Assembly: GCF_900177275.1 (NCBI RefSeq)
Contig: NZ_FXAG01000003.1
Span: 251,008-315,007 of the forward strand
Direction: 5' to 3'
DNA from: Pseudogulbenkiania subflava DSM 22618
GTDB lineage: Bacteria; Pseudomonadota; Gammaproteobacteria; Burkholderiales; Chromobacteriaceae
DNA length: 64,000 nt
Every line of letters begins with the position of its first letter. Within the stretch, counting starts at the first letter, position 1. The notes under the pieces were generated by a model, which was given only the letters and a program-made list of their open reading frames with translations, made no database searches and was not told the origin of the DNA. This document shows, in pieces, positions 18,240 to 31,279 of the stretch. Made by a program: the position numbers and the translations under genes.

Positions 18240-18299
18240 AGTGCAAACATATTTGTCACAGTGCAAACATAATTGTCACAGTGCAAACATTTTTGTCAC
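18240..18299. repeat. Right-end array: three tandem 20-bp sites
   Basis: Three copies abut with an exact 20-bp period at 18240-18259, 18260-18279 and 18280-18299. Each reads AGTGCAAACATnnTTGTCAC on the plus strand, varying only at the two central bases. They are inverted relative to the left-end copies. The last copy ends 29 bp from the glmS stop codon. Confidence 0.8.
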
Positions 18300-18328
18300 T
18301 TATCATCATCAAGCAAAATATGTCAAAG

Positions 18329-20158
18329 TCATTCAACCGTCACGGATTTGGCCAAATTGCGTGGCTTGTCGACGTCGGTGCCACGCGCCAAGGCAGCGTG
18401 GTAGGCCAGCAGTTGCACCGGGATGGCGTGCACCACCGGGCTCAGCACGCCGACGTGGCGCGGGGTGCGGATCACGTGCACGCCTTCCGACTCGCTGAAG
18501 TGGCTGTCGAGGTCGGCGAAGACAAACAGCTCGCCGCCGCGCGCGCGCACTTCCTGCATGTTGGACTTCACCTTTTCCAGCAGGCTGTCGTTGGGCGCAA
18601 TCACCACCACCGGCATGTTGCTGTCGACCAGCGCCAGCGGACCGTGCTTGAGCTCGCCCGCCGGGTAGGCTTCGGCGTGGATGTAGGAGATTTCCTTGAG
18701 CTTGAGCGCGCCTTCCAGGGCGATCGGGTAATGCAGGCCACGGCCAAGGAACAGCGCGTCGTTCTTGGCGGCGAACTTGTCGGCCCAGGCCTTGATCTGC
18801 GGCTCGAGGTTGAGGGCGTGCTGCACGCTGCCAGGCAGGTGACGCAGCTCGTCCAGGAACTGCGCCTGCTGCTCGTCGCTGACGCGGCCACGCACCTTGC
18901 CCAGCGTCACCGCCAGCGCGAACAGGGCGACCAGCTGGGTGGTGAAGGCCTTGGTCGAGGCGACGCCGATCTCGGCACCGGCGCGGGTGTAGAACACCAG
19001 TTCGGAGGCGCGCGGGATGGCCGATTCGCGCACGTTGCAAATCGACAGTGCGGCAGTGTGGCCCAGCGACTTGGCGTACTTCAGCGCTTCCATGGTGTCG
19101 AGCGTTTCGCCCGACTGCGAGATGGTGACGATCAGGTGCTTGGGGTTGGCCCAGGCGTCGCGGTAGCGGTATTCGCTGGCGATTTCGACGTCGCACGGCA
19201 CGCCGGCAATGCTCTCGATCCAGTACTTGGCAGTCAGGCCAGCGTAGTAGCTGGTGCCGCAGGCGAGGATCTTGACGCCTTCCAGCGTCGGCAGCAGCGC
19301 GGCGGCGTTGGGGCCGAACAGCTCGGCCGAGAAACCGGCGTCGAGCACCGCTTCGATGGTGTCGGACAGCGCCTTGGGCTGCTCGTGGATTTCCTTCTGC
19401 ATGAAGTGGCTGTACGGGCCCAATTCGAGCGAAGCCAGCGAGACGTCGGAGACGTGCAAGGCGCGCTCCACCGGCTGGTCGTCCTTGTCGATCAGCTTGA
19501 CGCCGTCGCGGGTGATATAGCCCAGGTCGCCCTCTTCCAGGAAGATCACGCGGCGCGTGGCGGACAGGATAGCGGAGACGTCGGAGGCGATAAAGTTTTC
19601 GCCTTCGCCCAGGCCCACCAGCAGCGGGCAGCCCATGCGGGCGCAGATCAGTTCGTCAGGGCGGTCCAGCGCGATCACGCCGATGGCGTAGGCTCCGGTC
19701 AGCTCACGCACGGTACGGCGTACTGCCGCGAACAGGTCGGGCGACGTCTGGTAATAGTGATGCACCAGGTGGGCGATGACTTCGGTGTCGGTCTGCGACT
19801 CGAAGCGGTAGCCCAGGGCGCGCAGCCGCTCGCGCTGCTCTTCGTGGTTTTCGATGATGCCGTTGTGGACCACGGCGATCTGGCCGTGCGAGACGTGCGG
19901 GTGGGCATTGGGTTCGGTCACACCGCCGTGCGTTGCCCAGCGGGTGTGGCCGATACCGACCTGACCGTCGAGGCCTTCGGCCACGGTCGCGCTTTCCATT
20001 TCGGCGACACGGCCGACACGGCGCACGCGGCGGATCTCGTCGCCCGCCAGCACGGCCACGCCGGCCGAGTCGTAACCACGATATTCGAGGCGCTTGAGGC
20101 CATCGACCAAGACCGGAACCACATTACGCGATGCGATCGCGCCGACAATGCCACACAT
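18329..20158 (-). CDS. glmS: Glutamine--fructose-6-phosphate aminotransferase (isomerizing)
   Basis: 609 residues. The N-terminal glutaminase begins MCGIVGAI with the catalytic Cys directly after Met, and RGYDSAG is present. The C-terminal half has two SIS sugar-isomerase domains ([18 protein letters not shown]) and ends KSVTVE, the conserved GlmS terminus that forms the attTn7 recognition region. It makes glucosamine-6-phosphate, the first step toward UDP-GlcNAc; glmU nearby encodes later steps. Its ATG overlaps the TAA of the upstream regulator gene (TAATG). Confidence 0.98.
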   Translation of the reverse strand: MCGIVGAIASRNVVPVLVDGLKRLEYRGYDSAGVAVLAGDEIRRVRRVGRVAEMESATVAEGLDGQVGIGHTRWATHGGVTEPNAHPHVSHGQIAVVHNGIIENHEEQRERLRALGYRFESQTDTEVIAHLVHHYYQTSPDLFAAVRRTVRELTGAYAIGVIALDRPDELICARMGCPLLVGLGEGENFIASDVSAILSATRRVIFLEEGDLGYITRDGVKLIDKDDQPVERALHVSDVSLASLELGPYSHFMQKEIHEQPKALSDTIEAVLDAGFSAELFGPNAAALLPTLEGVKILACGTSYYAGLTAKYWIESIAGVPCDVEIASEYRYRDAWANPKHLIVTISQSGETLDTMEALKYAKSLGHTAALSICNVRESAIPRASELVFYTRAGAEIGVASTKAFTTQLVALFALAVTLGKVRGRVSDEQQAQFLDELRHLPGSVQHALNLEPQIKAWADKFAAKNDALFLGRGLHYPIALEGALKLKEISYIHAEAYPAGELKHGPLALVDSNMPVVVIAPNDSLLEKVKSNMQEVRARGGELFVFADLDSHFSESEGVHVIRTPRHVGVLSPVVHAIPVQLLAYHAALARGTDVDKPRNLAKSVTVE

Positions 20159-20949
20159 TATTTTCTCCTTGAACTGTCAATGGACGAAGGCGCGCAAATC
20201 AGCGCGATGCCTTTCGCCCGTATCTTTTCCCTGGCATCCATGGCGAGGGCATCGTCCGTGACCAGGGTATGAATCCGCTCCCACGGCAACTCCAGATTGG
20301 GGATGCGGCGGCCAATCTTTTCCGACTCGACCATGACGATCACTTCGCGTGCCACTTCGGCCATCACCCGAGAGAGGCCCACCAGTTCGTTGAAGGTGGT
20401 GGTGCCCCGTTCGAGATCGATGCCATCCGCACCGATGAAGAGTTGGTCGAAATCATAGGAACGCAACACCTGCTCCGCCACCTGTCCCTGAAAAGACTCG
20501 GAATGCGGATCCCAGGTGCCGCCGGTCATCAACAGCGTCGGTTCGTTTTCCAGCTCGCACAGCGCTCCCGCCACCTTGAGCGAATTAGTCATCACCACCA
20601 GCCCGCGCTTGTTGCCGAGCAAGGGAATCATGGCGCTGGTGGTGGTGCCGCTGTCGATGATGACACGGTTATGGTCGCGAATCCGCTCTGCAGCGGCGCG
20701 GGCAATAGCTATCTTTCGTTGTGAAACCTGTTCGGCATCCTCTTCGATCACCATTTCATTGGGCAGGGAGACGGCTCCGCCATAACGGCGCAGCAGCAGT
20801 CCTCCCGTTTCCAGCAAGGCCAGATCCTTACGGATGGTCACTTCGGATGTTGAGAAACGTTTCGTCAGCTCGTCGACACTCACCTCGCCACGCTCCTGAA
20901 CCAGGGCGGCAATGGCATGGCGTCGCTGTTGAGTATTTCGTTTCGTCAT
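20158..20949 (-). CDS. DeoR/GlpR-family transcriptional regulator
   Basis: 263 residues. The N-terminal DeoR winged helix-turn-helix ([24 protein letters not shown], with [13 protein letters not shown] as recognition part) is followed by a DeoR C-terminal sensor domain that binds phosphorylated sugars ([26 protein letters not shown]). It is coupled to glmS by a one-base overlap, so control of amino-sugar synthesis by a sugar phosphate is likely, as for AgaR/GlmR-like regulators. The ligand is inferred only. Confidence 0.85.
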   Translation of the reverse strand: MTKRNTQQRRHAIAALVQERGEVSVDELTKRFSTSEVTIRKDLALLETGGLLLRRYGGAVSLPNEMVIEEDAEQVSQRKIAIARAAAERIRDHNRVIIDSGTTTSAMIPLLGNKRGLVVMTNSLKVAGALCELENEPTLLMTGGTWDPHSESFQGQVAEQVLRSYDFDQLFIGADGIDLERGTTTFNELVGLSRVMAEVAREVIVMVESEKIGRRIPNLELPWERIHTLVTDDALAMDAREKIRAKGIALICAPSSIDSSRRK

Positions 20950-21088
20950 TCACTTGTTTCGTTTCGAAAGTTTCGTGATGATAACAGCGTGGAATCTTGC
21001 CTGGCAAGATGGAGCAGGAGACGCTCGTCAGTCTTTATATGACACAACCACCTAGGTGTCGCACAGGAGTCAGTTATCCCAATGAAAA

Positions 21089-21130
21089 CGGCGCCCGGCT
21101 TTCTCTTCCAACGGAGAAAACGGGGCGCCG
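21089..21130 (-). terminator. Terminator downstream of glmU
   Basis: A long, nearly perfect stem (CGGCGCCC... / ...GGGCGCCG, about 17 bp with two mismatches) is followed on the minus strand by TTTTC. It lies 31 bp after the glmU stop. Confidence 0.7.
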
Positions 21131-21160
21131 CGTACTCGGTTGGGCACCGAGTGCTAGGGT

Positions 21161-22525
21161 TCAGCCTTTCTTCTGCGGCCGCTGCCAGCCGGCAACCGTG
21201 GTCTGGCGCGCGCGCGCCACGGTCAGCGCCTCGGCCGGCGCAGTTTTGCTGATCACCGAACCGGCGCCGATGGTGGCGCCATCCTCCACCGTCACCGGCG
21301 CCACCAGCATGGTGCCGGAGCCGACGAAGGCATTGTCGCCGATCACGGTCTTGAACTTGTTGACGCCATCGTAGTTACAGGTCACCGTGCCGGCGCCGAT
21401 GTTGCTGCCACGACCGATCTCGGCGTCACCGATATAGGTCAGGTGATTGACCTTGCTGCCAAGGCCGATCTTGCTCTTCTTCACTTCGACAAAGTTGCCG
21501 ATGTGTACCTGATCGGCCAGGTCGGCACCAGGTCGCAGACGGGCGTAAGGGCCGATCTTGCAGCCGGCACCGACCACCGCGTCTTCCAGGTGCGAGAACG
21601 GCGCGATCTTGCTGCCAGCCGCTACCTTGACGTTCTTCAGCACACAGTGGGCGCCGATGGAGACGCCCTCGCCCAGCTCGACCTCACCCTCGAACACGCA
21701 GCCGACGTCGATGCTGACGTCCTGCCCGTGACGCAGCACGCCACGGATGTCGATGCGCGCCGGGTCGGCCAGCGTGACGCCGGCTTCCAGCAGGGCACGC
21801 GCCTGGTTCTGCTGCAGGATGCGCTCCAGTTCGGCCAGCTGCACCTTGTTGTTGACGCCGGCGGCCTGCCACGAGGCAGGCACTTTCACACCATGCACGC
21901 GCACGCCGTCACGCACCGCCAGTTCGATCACGTCGGTCAGATAGTATTCGCCCTGGGCGTTGCCGTTGGACAACGCGCTGAGCCAGCCGGCCAGACGGGC
22001 ATTCGGCAGCACCAGCATGCCGGTGTTGATCTCGCGGATGGCCTGCTGCTCGGGCGCACAGTCCTTGTCTTCGACGATAGCGCGGATGCTGCCGTCACCA
22101 TCGCGCACGATGCGGCCGTAACCGGAAGGGTTGTCGAGAACGTCGGTCAGCAATGCGACTTCGTCGCCGGCGGCCGCCACCAGATCCAGCAGTGTCGACT
22201 GGGTAATCAACGGAACGTCGCCGTACAGTACCAGCGTCTTGCCGTCGGCCGGCAAAGCCGACAAGGCCATCTTCAGCGCGTGCCCGGTGCCCAACTGCTC
22301 GGCCTGCTCGGCCCAGCTCACCGCCGTTTCACCGATCACCGCCCGCACCTTGTCGCCGCCGTGGCCGTAGACCACCACCAGCGTTTCCGGATCGAGTGAG
22401 CGGGCGGTGCGGATCACCCGCGCCAGCATCGGTTCGCCCCCGATCGGGTGCAGCACCTTGGGCAGGGAGGAGTACATGCGCTTGCCTTTGCCGGCAGCGA
22501 GAATGACGATACTGAGTCGGGCCAT
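21161..22525 (-). CDS. glmU: Bifunctional GlcNAc-1-P uridylyltransferase / glucosamine-1-P acetyltransferase
   Basis: 454 residues. The N-terminal nucleotidyltransferase has the LAAGKGKRM loop (10-18) and YGDVPLI. The C-terminal half is a left-handed beta helix of hexapeptide repeats (VGAGCKIGPYARLRPG, IGRGSNIGAGTVTCNYDG). It converts glucosamine-1-phosphate to UDP-GlcNAc for peptidoglycan and LPS, the pathway started by GlmS. Confidence 0.98.
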   Translation of the reverse strand: MARLSIVILAAGKGKRMYSSLPKVLHPIGGEPMLARVIRTARSLDPETLVVVYGHGGDKVRAVIGETAVSWAEQAEQLGTGHALKMALSALPADGKTLVLYGDVPLITQSTLLDLVAAAGDEVALLTDVLDNPSGYGRIVRDGDGSIRAIVEDKDCAPEQQAIREINTGMLVLPNARLAGWLSALSNGNAQGEYYLTDVIELAVRDGVRVHGVKVPASWQAAGVNNKVQLAELERILQQNQARALLEAGVTLADPARIDIRGVLRHGQDVSIDVGCVFEGEVELGEGVSIGAHCVLKNVKVAAGSKIAPFSHLEDAVVGAGCKIGPYARLRPGADLADQVHIGNFVEVKKSKIGLGSKVNHLTYIGDAEIGRGSNIGAGTVTCNYDGVNKFKTVIGDNAFVGSGTMLVAPVTVEDGATIGAGSVISKTAPAEALTVARARQTTVAGWQRPQKKG

Positions 22526-22555
22526 GAGCGTTGACTATGCGTTAAACAATGAAAA

Positions 22556-22580
22556 AAGGCTGCCACAATGTGGCAGCCTT
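22556..22580 (-). terminator. Terminator of the atp operon
   Basis: An 11-bp stem (AAGGCTGCCAC / GTGGCAGCCTT) with a short loop is followed by a T-run on the minus strand, between atpC and glmU. Confidence 0.85.
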
Positions 22581-22608
22581 GCACTATACACGATTTGCTC
22601 GCGTGCTT

Positions 22609-23031
22609 TTAGTGGACACGCTTTCTGAGGTAGTCGAGCGCCTTCAGCTCGGCAATCGCCACCGCCAGAGCGGCGTGGGCTTTTGCCGTGTCGAGGTCGT
22701 CGACCGACTTCTTCAACGTTTCCTCGGCGGCACGCTTGGCCTCGTTGGCACGAGCCTCGTCGATATCCTCACCGCGAATCGCCGTATCGGCCAGAACAGT
22801 GATGTGGGTCGGTTGCACTTCCATCATGCCACCCGACACCGCCACCAGTACCTCGTCCTTGGAGCCCGGCACTGTCAGACGCAGTACACCGGGCTTGATA
22901 CGGGTCAGCAGCGGCACGTGTCGCGGATACACACCGATCTCGCCTTCCTGGGCCGGAGCCACGAGGAATTCTGCCTCACCCGAGTAGATGAGCTGTTCGG
23001 TGCTGACCACTTCCACATGCATCTTGGCCAT
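22609..23031 (-). CDS. atpC: F1Fo ATP synthase epsilon subunit
   Basis: 140 residues. An N-terminal beta-sandwich (MHVEVVSTEQLIYSGEAEF, PLLTRIKPGVL) and a two-helix C-terminal domain that can inhibit ATP hydrolysis. Last gene of the atp operon, followed by the terminator at 22556. Confidence 0.97.
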   Translation of the reverse strand: MAKMHVEVVSTEQLIYSGEAEFLVAPAQEGEIGVYPRHVPLLTRIKPGVLRLTVPGSKDEVLVAVSGGMMEVQPTHITVLADTAIRGEDIDEARANEAKRAAEETLKKSVDDLDTAKAHAALAVAIAELKALDYLRKRVH

Positions 23032-23046
23032 GAGCCCTCTCCTTGG

Positions 23047-24450
<1,404 letters not shown>

Positions 24451-24484
24451 CTAACTCAATAAACTTTTACAGTCTGTTACCGGC

Positions 24485-25351
24485 TTACACCGCTGCGGCA
24501 CCGGACACGATTTCGGACAATTCCTTGGTAATCGCTGCCTGGCGCGACTTGTTGTACACGAGTCGCAGCTGCTTGATGGCGTTACCCGCGTTGTCGGTGG
24601 CGGACTTCATCGCCACCATACGGGCAGCCTGTTCGGAAGCCATGTTTTCGGCTACCGACTGGTACACCACCGATTCGATATAACGCTTCACCAGGAACTC
24701 CATGACGTCGACCGCATTCGGCTCGTAGAGGTAATCCCACGAGTGCGTGTGCTCGACCACCATGTTGTCCGGGGACAGCGGAAGCAGCTGTTCCAGGGCC
24801 GGCTCCTGCTTCATCGTATTGATGAAACGGGAATACACGATGTAGACCGCGTCCAGTTCGCCATCGGCGTACTGCTTCAACATCACTGTAAGCGGGCCAA
24901 TCAGTTTGTCCATCTTGGGCACATCGCCCAGATGGACCGCGCTCGCCGTCACGTTCAGGCGGGTGCGCTGGGCGGCAGAAAGACCTTTCTGACCGAGGCA
25001 GCACACGTCGACCTTGACGTCGGCATCTTGCAGTTCTTTCACCTTGGAGAAGAAGCGCTTGAGGATGTTGGCGTTCAAACCGCCACACAAGCCCTTGTCC
25101 GAGGTAACGACAATGATGCCGGCGCGCTTGATGACGTCGCGACGGGCAAGCAGTGGATGCTCAAGATCCGCATTAGCCTGAGCGAGGTGCGCCATGACGG
25201 TACGCACCTTCTCGGCGTAAGGACGGGCAGCGCGCATACGCTCTTGCGTTTTGCGCATCTTGGAGGTTGCCACCATTTGCATCGCGCGGGTGATCTTCTG
25301 CGTGTTCTGCACGCTTCGGATCTTGGTGAGAATCTCTTTTCCGACTGCCAT
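24485..25351 (-). CDS. atpG: F1Fo ATP synthase gamma subunit
   Basis: 288 residues. Both conserved ends are present: [20 protein letters not shown] at the N-terminus and [19 protein letters not shown] at the C-terminus, which form the central rotor coiled coil. Located between atpA and atpD as usual. Confidence 0.99.
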   Translation of the reverse strand: MAVGKEILTKIRSVQNTQKITRAMQMVATSKMRKTQERMRAARPYAEKVRTVMAHLAQANADLEHPLLARRDVIKRAGIIVVTSDKGLCGGLNANILKRFFSKVKELQDADVKVDVCCLGQKGLSAAQRTRLNVTASAVHLGDVPKMDKLIGPLTVMLKQYADGELDAVYIVYSRFINTMKQEPALEQLLPLSPDNMVVEHTHSWDYLYEPNAVDVMEFLVKRYIESVVYQSVAENMASEQAARMVAMKSATDNAGNAIKQLRLVYNKSRQAAITKELSEIVSGAAAV

Positions 25352-25392
25352 TTCCTGAACCTTTCAGTTGACTACAACGTTGGCCGAAAGGC

Positions 25393-26937
25393 TCAGTTGA
25401 AGCTGTAGCCAGCCTTGAACGATTCGATCGCCTTGGCCAGTACCTTCTCGTGGTCGTCAGACAGGTTACCGGAGGCGTCGGTTGCCTTCAGAACGTCGGC
25501 GTGGTTAGCACGGACGTAGGCCAGGAACGCGGCTTCGAACGCCAGCGCCTTCTTGACCGGCACGTCTTCGTAGTAACCCTTGTTCACCGCCCACAGCGTC
25601 AGCGCCATTTCGGCGGTCGACAGGGTGGCGAACTGCTTCTGCTTCATCAGTTCGGTAACGATCTCGCCGTGCTGCAGCTGCTTGCGGGTGGCTTCGTCCA
25701 GATCGGAAGCAAACTGCGAGAACGCAGCCAGTTCGCGGTACTGGGCCAGCGCCAGACGGATACCGCCGCCGAGCTTCTTGATCACCTTGGTCTGAGCCGC
25801 ACCACCGACGCGCGATACCGAGATACCGGCGTTGATGGCCGGACGGATACCCGCGTTGAACAGGTCGGTTTCCAGGAAGATCTGACCGTCGGTAATCGAA
25901 ATCACGTTGGTCGGAACGAAGGCGGACACGTCACCAGCCTGGGTTTCGATGATCGGCAGAGCGGTCAGCGAGCCGGTCTTGCCTTTGACGGCGCCCTTGG
26001 TCAGCTTCTCGACTTCGTCTTCGTTGATGCGCGAGGCGCGTTCCAGCAGACGGGAGTGGAGATAGAACACGTCGCCCGGATAGGCTTCGCGGCCGGGCGG
26101 ACGGCGCAGCAGCAGCGAGATCTGACGGTAGGCAACGGCCTGCTTGGACAGGTCGTCGTACACGATCAGCGCGTCTTCACCGCTGTCGCGGAAGTATTCG
26201 CCCATGGTGCACCCGGAGTACGGTGCAATGAACTGCAGCGCGGCAGCTTCGGAAGCGGCAGCGGCCACCACGATGGTGTGACCCATGGCGCCGTGTTCTT
26301 CCAGCTTGCGTACCACGTTGGCGATCGACGAAGCCTTCTGGCCGACGGCGACGTAGATACAAATGACGCCGGTGCCTTTCTGGTTGATGATCGCGTCCAG
26401 AGCCACGGCGGTCTTGCCGGTCTGGCGGTCGCCAATGATCAGCTCACGCTGGCCGCGGCCTACCGGAACCATCGAGTCGATCGACTTCAGGCCGGTCTGC
26501 ATCGGCTGGTCAACCGATTTACGGGCGATCACACCCGGAGCGATCTTTTCGATCGGGGAGGACAGCTTGGCGTTCAGCGGGCCCTTGCCGTCGATCGGCT
26601 GACCCAGCGCGTTCACCACGCGACCTACCAGTTCCGGACCGACCGGAACTTCCAGAATGCGGCCGGTACACTTGACTTCGTCGCCCTCGGAGATGTGCTC
26701 GTATTCGCCGAGAATTACGGCGCCCACGGAGTCACGCTCCAGGTTCATGGCGAGGCCAAAGGTGTTGCCCGGGAATTCGAGCATTTCGCCCTGCATCACG
26801 TCTGCCAGGCCATGGACACGAACGATGCCGTCGGTCACGGAGATCACGGTACCTTTGGTACGGGTCTCGGAGCCTTCGGCCAGGTTCTGGATCTTGGCTT
26901 TGATCAGATCGCTGATCTCAGAGGGGTTCAACTGCAT
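25393..26937 (-). CDS. atpA: F1Fo ATP synthase alpha subunit
   Basis: 514 residues. The nucleotide-binding Walker A reads [13 protein letters not shown], and the [11 protein letters not shown] segment is typical. The non-catalytic partner of AtpD. The gene follows atpH with an 8-bp gap. Confidence 0.99.
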   Translation of the reverse strand: MQLNPSEISDLIKAKIQNLAEGSETRTKGTVISVTDGIVRVHGLADVMQGEMLEFPGNTFGLAMNLERDSVGAVILGEYEHISEGDEVKCTGRILEVPVGPELVGRVVNALGQPIDGKGPLNAKLSSPIEKIAPGVIARKSVDQPMQTGLKSIDSMVPVGRGQRELIIGDRQTGKTAVALDAIINQKGTGVICIYVAVGQKASSIANVVRKLEEHGAMGHTIVVAAAASEAAALQFIAPYSGCTMGEYFRDSGEDALIVYDDLSKQAVAYRQISLLLRRPPGREAYPGDVFYLHSRLLERASRINEDEVEKLTKGAVKGKTGSLTALPIIETQAGDVSAFVPTNVISITDGQIFLETDLFNAGIRPAINAGISVSRVGGAAQTKVIKKLGGGIRLALAQYRELAAFSQFASDLDEATRKQLQHGEIVTELMKQKQFATLSTAEMALTLWAVNKGYYEDVPVKKALAFEAAFLAYVRANHADVLKATDASGNLSDDHEKVLAKAIESFKAGYSFN

Positions 26938-26945
26938 GATCTCTC

Positions 26946-27482
26946 CTAATTCTTGAGGCTTGCTGCCATGGTGTGCAGTTTGCCGCGCACGGACGCGTCG
27001 ATGACGTCGTCGCCGATCAGCACCCGTACCCCGCCAATCAACTCGGGGGCCACATGCACGTCAAGACGCACGGACTTGCCGTACTTCCTGGAAAGCATGC
27101 TGGTGAGTTCGGCCGTTTGCTCGTCGCTGAGCGGGAAAGCGCTTTCGACAGTCGCGTCGATGGCACCTTCAGCCTCGGCCTTGAGCAGCTCGAACTGTTC
27201 GGCGATGAACGGCAGCAACGTCAGGCGACGGTTCTCGATCAGCGTGCCGACGAAGCGTTTGACGTCTTCGCTGGCGCGCTCGCCGAGTACGCCCAGCATC
27301 AGCGCCTCAACCTCTTGTGCGGTATGTTTCGGATTGGTAACCACGTCGGCTACGTCCGGGTTGCTCACCATGGCAGCCAGCCAACCGAGAGCCTCGGACC
27401 AGGCATCCAGTCGCTGCTGCTCGGTGGCAAGGCTGTATACCGCTTGGGCGTAGGGCCTTGCTACGGTAATGAGTTCTGCCAT
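26946..27482 (-). CDS. atpH: F1Fo ATP synthase delta subunit
   Basis: 178 residues. N-terminal [12 protein letters not shown] helix bundle and C-terminal [21 protein letters not shown], the family signature. It links F1 to the peripheral stalk of AtpF. Confidence 0.98.
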   Translation of the reverse strand: MAELITVARPYAQAVYSLATEQQRLDAWSEALGWLAAMVSNPDVADVVTNPKHTAQEVEALMLGVLGERASEDVKRFVGTLIENRRLTLLPFIAEQFELLKAEAEGAIDATVESAFPLSDEQTAELTSMLSRKYGKSVRLDVHVAPELIGGVRVLIGDDVIDASVRGKLHTMAASLKN

Positions 27483-27489
27483 GAGTTAA

Positions 27490-27960
27490 TTAAAACTCCG
27501 CTTTGATGGAGGCAAGCAGTTCAGCGTGCTTGGCCTTGTCGATCTCGTGGCGCAGGATCTTTTCCGCACCGGCTACTGCCAGCGAAGACACATGCTCGCG
27601 CAGGGTCTCCTTGGCACGCAGCACTTCCTGATCGATATCGGACTTGGCTTCAGCAACCAGACGGGCACCCTCGGTACGGGCCGTTTCTTTCGCTTCTTCC
27701 ACGATCTGGGAGGCGCGCTTTTCGGCGGCCATCACGATTTCGGTCGCTTGCTGCTTGGCTTTGCGCAGCTCGTCGCCGGCACGCTTTTCAGCAGCTTCCA
27801 GATCCTGTTTGCCACGCTCTGCCGCGGCCAAGCCATCAGCGATACGCTTGGCACGCTCGTCCATCATGTTGGTCAGCGGAGGCCAAACAAACTTCATGGT
27901 GAACCATACCAGGATGGCGAAGGTAATCGCCTGGCCCAGTAGTGTCGCGTTGAATTCCAC
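27490..27960 (-). CDS. atpF: F1Fo ATP synthase b subunit (peripheral stalk)
   Basis: 156 residues: an N-terminal membrane helix ([20 protein letters not shown]) followed by a long charged coiled coil, the peripheral stalk. Length matches the E. coli protein. Confidence 0.98.
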   Translation of the reverse strand: MEFNATLLGQAITFAILVWFTMKFVWPPLTNMMDERAKRIADGLAAAERGKQDLEAAEKRAGDELRKAKQQATEIVMAAEKRASQIVEEAKETARTEGARLVAEAKSDIDQEVLRAKETLREHVSSLAVAGAEKILRHEIDKAKHAELLASIKAEF

Positions 27961-28010
27961 GCTTGTTTTCCTCCAGTGTGGTGACTACAACAACCGTTTA
28001 CGCTTAGGAA

Positions 28011-28298
<288 letters not shown>

Positions 28299-28356
28299 TT
28301 ATATATCTCCTAAAAGGTATTGCAAGGATGGTTGGTAAAAGGGTTTGAAAAATCGT

Positions 28357-29175
<819 letters not shown>

Positions 29176-29538
29176 TCAATTTTTGATTAGAAGCCCGAAC
29201 CAGTAGCCGGAAGTGGCTGTCATATATCCACCAAACAGTCCGACTGCGGATAAATCCTTGAAAAATACCAGGGCCGCCCCAAACATCAGGAGAGTGGTGA
29301 AAAACTTCACCGCCTCGGCCTTGAAGTGCGCCCTCATCAGCACCGCCGGAGGCTCATGCCGGCGCGCGAAGGCGATCTTGCCGTAGAGCAGGGCCGGAAT
29401 AATGGCACACAGCCCGCCAATCATGACCGAAACCGGGAGAATCGGGGTAAAACCGCCGATCACCGCCGCCACCAGTACCGCCACCAGGGTCAGCATCACC
29501 TGCAGGCGCACGACTCGTTTTACTTCCCGATTGATCAT
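29176..29538 (-). CDS. atpI: ATP synthase assembly protein I
   Basis: 120 residues with four hydrophobic segments (for example MLTLVAVLVAAVIGGF). First gene of the atp operon; it assists c-ring assembly in other bacteria. Identified by position and size, plus the typical hydrophobic pattern. Confidence 0.9.
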   Translation of the reverse strand: MINREVKRVVRLQVMLTLVAVLVAAVIGGFTPILPVSVMIGGLCAIIPALLYGKIAFARRHEPPAVLMRAHFKAEAVKFFTTLLMFGAALVFFKDLSAVGLFGGYMTATSGYWFGLLIKN

Positions 29539-29629
29539 GTCAGCAATGCAAAAAAATCGACCGATTATAGGCTTGGGGCTTGATACCAGTCAACAAAATC
29601 CCCAATTGACATACCTGCGCCGTTGCGAA

Positions 29630-30484
29630 TCAGGCGCTTGATTTTGCTTGCAGTTTTGCCAGCACGACATCCAGCTCGTCGAGACTGGAGTATTCGATCG
29701 TCAACTTGCCGTGGCCGCGTGCGCCGTGGCGGATGCTGACGGCGGCGCCGAGCGACTCGGACAGGGTTTCGGCGAGACGCTGGATGTCAGGGTCGAGACG
29801 GGGTTGTGGCTTGCCCTCGGGGCGGGGCGCGTTGAGGCGCTGGATGCGGCGCTCGACTTCGCGCACCGACCAGCCCTGCTCCACCACTTGCTGCGCCAGC
29901 GCGATCTGGTCGATCACCTCAAGCGGCAACAGGGCGCGGGCGTGCCCCATTTCCAGCTGCCCCTGATGCACCAGGGTCTGTACCGGTTCCGGCAGAGCCA
30001 GCAGGCGCAGCAGGTTGGAGACGGCGCTGCGCGAGCGGCCGACGGCATCGGCGGCGGCTTCGTGGGTCAGGCCGAATTCGTCGATCAGGCGCTGCAGGCC
30101 GCGCGCTTCCTCGATGGGGTCGAGCTCCTGACGCTGGATGTTCTCGATCAGCGCCATCGCCAGCGCGGCCTCGTCCGGCACCGACTTGATCACCGCCGGC
30201 ACCTCGCTGAGGCCGGCCTTGCGCGAGGCACGCCAGCGCCGCTCGCCGGCGATCAGCTCGTAATCGCCGAGCCCGATCTCGCGCACCACTACCGGCTGGA
30301 TCACGCCCTGCACGCGGATCGAGGCCGCCAGTTCGTCCAGCGCGTCTTCGCTCATGTGCGTGCGCGGCTGGTATTTGCCCGGGCGGATGCTGTCGATGGG
30401 CAGGGTTTGCAGGCGGTCGTCCGCGCCGTCAACGGTGGCTAGGAGCGCGTCCAGGCCGCGCCCGAGTCCTTTGAGTTTGGCCAT
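29630..30484 (-). CDS. parB: Chromosome partitioning protein ParB
   Basis: 284 residues. ParB N-terminal CTPase domain with LIAGERRWRAS, a central helix-turn-helix (GLTHEAAADAVGRSRSAVSN) and a C-terminal dimerisation domain. It binds parS; I see no copy of the usual parS palindrome (TGTTTCACGTGAAACA) in this window. Three bases separate it from parA. Confidence 0.97.
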   Translation of the reverse strand: MAKLKGLGRGLDALLATVDGADDRLQTLPIDSIRPGKYQPRTHMSEDALDELAASIRVQGVIQPVVVREIGLGDYELIAGERRWRASRKAGLSEVPAVIKSVPDEAALAMALIENIQRQELDPIEEARGLQRLIDEFGLTHEAAADAVGRSRSAVSNLLRLLALPEPVQTLVHQGQLEMGHARALLPLEVIDQIALAQQVVEQGWSVREVERRIQRLNAPRPEGKPQPRLDPDIQRLAETLSESLGAAVSIRHGARGHGKLTIEYSSLDELDVVLAKLQAKSSA

Positions 30485-30487
30485 GTG

Positions 30488-31279
30488 TCAGTGCGAGAGT
30501 GAAGGGGTTGCGGATTCTAGCCGAGCCGTCAGCTCGGCGGCCAGCGTCAGATAGGCCTGGGCGCCGCGCGAGTTGCGGTCGTAGATCAGCCCGGGCAGGC
30601 CGTGGCTGGGCGCTTCGGCCAACCTGACGTTGCGCGGGATGACGGTGTCGAACACCTTGTCGCCGAAATGGCGCGCCAGTTGTTGCGACACCTGCTGCGA
30701 CAGGTTGCTGCGCGCGTCGAACATGGTGCGCAACAGGCCGAGGATCTCGATCTTGGGATTGACCGCGACGCGCACCTTGCGCAGCGTGGTGACCAGGTCG
30801 GACAGGCCTTCCAGCGCGTAGTATTCGCACACCATCGGAATCAGCACGCTCTCTGCGGCCACCAGGCCGTTCAGGGTGAGCAGGTTGAGCGACGGCGGGC
30901 AGTCGACGAAGATGTAGTCGTACTCGCCCAGCACCTCGCCCAGGGCGTTCTTCAGCCGCGCCTCGCGCGCCAGTTCGTGCACCAGCTCCAGCTCGGCACC
31001 GCCGACGTCGCGGTTGGCCGGCAGCACGTGGTAGCCGCCCTCCTTGGCCGGCTGGCGCGCCTCGGCGACGGAGGCGTCGCCCAGCAGCACTTGGTAGACC
31101 GAATTGGTCAGCGAGCCCTTGGCGATGCCGCTGCCCATGGTGGCGTTGCCCTGCGGGTCGAGGTCGACGATCAGCACGCGCCGCCCCATCTCCGCCAGGC
31201 CGGCGGCCAGGTTGACCACGGTGGTGGTCTTGCCGACGCCGCCTTTCTGGTTGGCGACTGCGATCACGCGGCAGGTCAT
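30488..31279 (-). CDS. parA: Chromosome partitioning ATPase ParA (Soj)
   Basis: 263 residues. Deviant Walker A KGGVGKTTTVVNLA (12-25), LIVDLDPQGNAT and FVDCPPSLNLLTLN. Partners with ParB in origin segregation. Its ATG overlaps the stop of rsmG (ATGA). Confidence 0.98.
   Translation of the reverse strand: MTCRVIAVANQKGGVGKTTTVVNLAAGLAEMGRRVLIVDLDPQGNATMGSGIAKGSLTNSVYQVLLGDASVAEARQPAKEGGYHVLPANRDVGGAELELVHELAREARLKNALGEVLGEYDYIFVDCPPSLNLLTLNGLVAAESVLIPMVCEYYALEGLSDLVTTLRKVRVAVNPKIEILGLLRTMFDARSNLSQQVSQQLARHFGDKVFDTVIPRNVRLAEAPSHGLPGLIYDRNSRGAQAYLTLAAELTARLESATPSLSH

Larger units (their letters stand above)
501..18299. mobile_element. Putative Tn7-like (attTn7-located) metal-resistance island
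   Basis: The limits are set by the outermost copies of a 20-bp site, present inverted at both ends. The left copy (501-520) and the reverse complement of the right copy (18280-18299) match at 19 of 20 positions. The right boundary is 29 bp downstream of the glmS stop codon, the classical attTn7 position. Cargo: a restriction-endonuclease-like gene, a copper detoxification cluster and a CzcCBA-type efflux operon. No tnsABCD-like or other transposase gene is seen between the ends, and I find no matching 5-bp target duplication, so the element is either non-autonomous, a relic, or of a related but different family. Boundaries are observed; the Tn7-like label is inference. Confidence 0.6.

Noticed and set aside
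18194..20272. Long plus-strand open frame opposite glmS
   Set aside because: Shadow of the GC-rich glmS coding sequence; glmS has full domain support.
29539..29629. parS site or origin next to parB
   Set aside because: I looked for the usual 16-bp parS palindrome and DnaA-box clusters around parAB/mnmG and saw none in the window.
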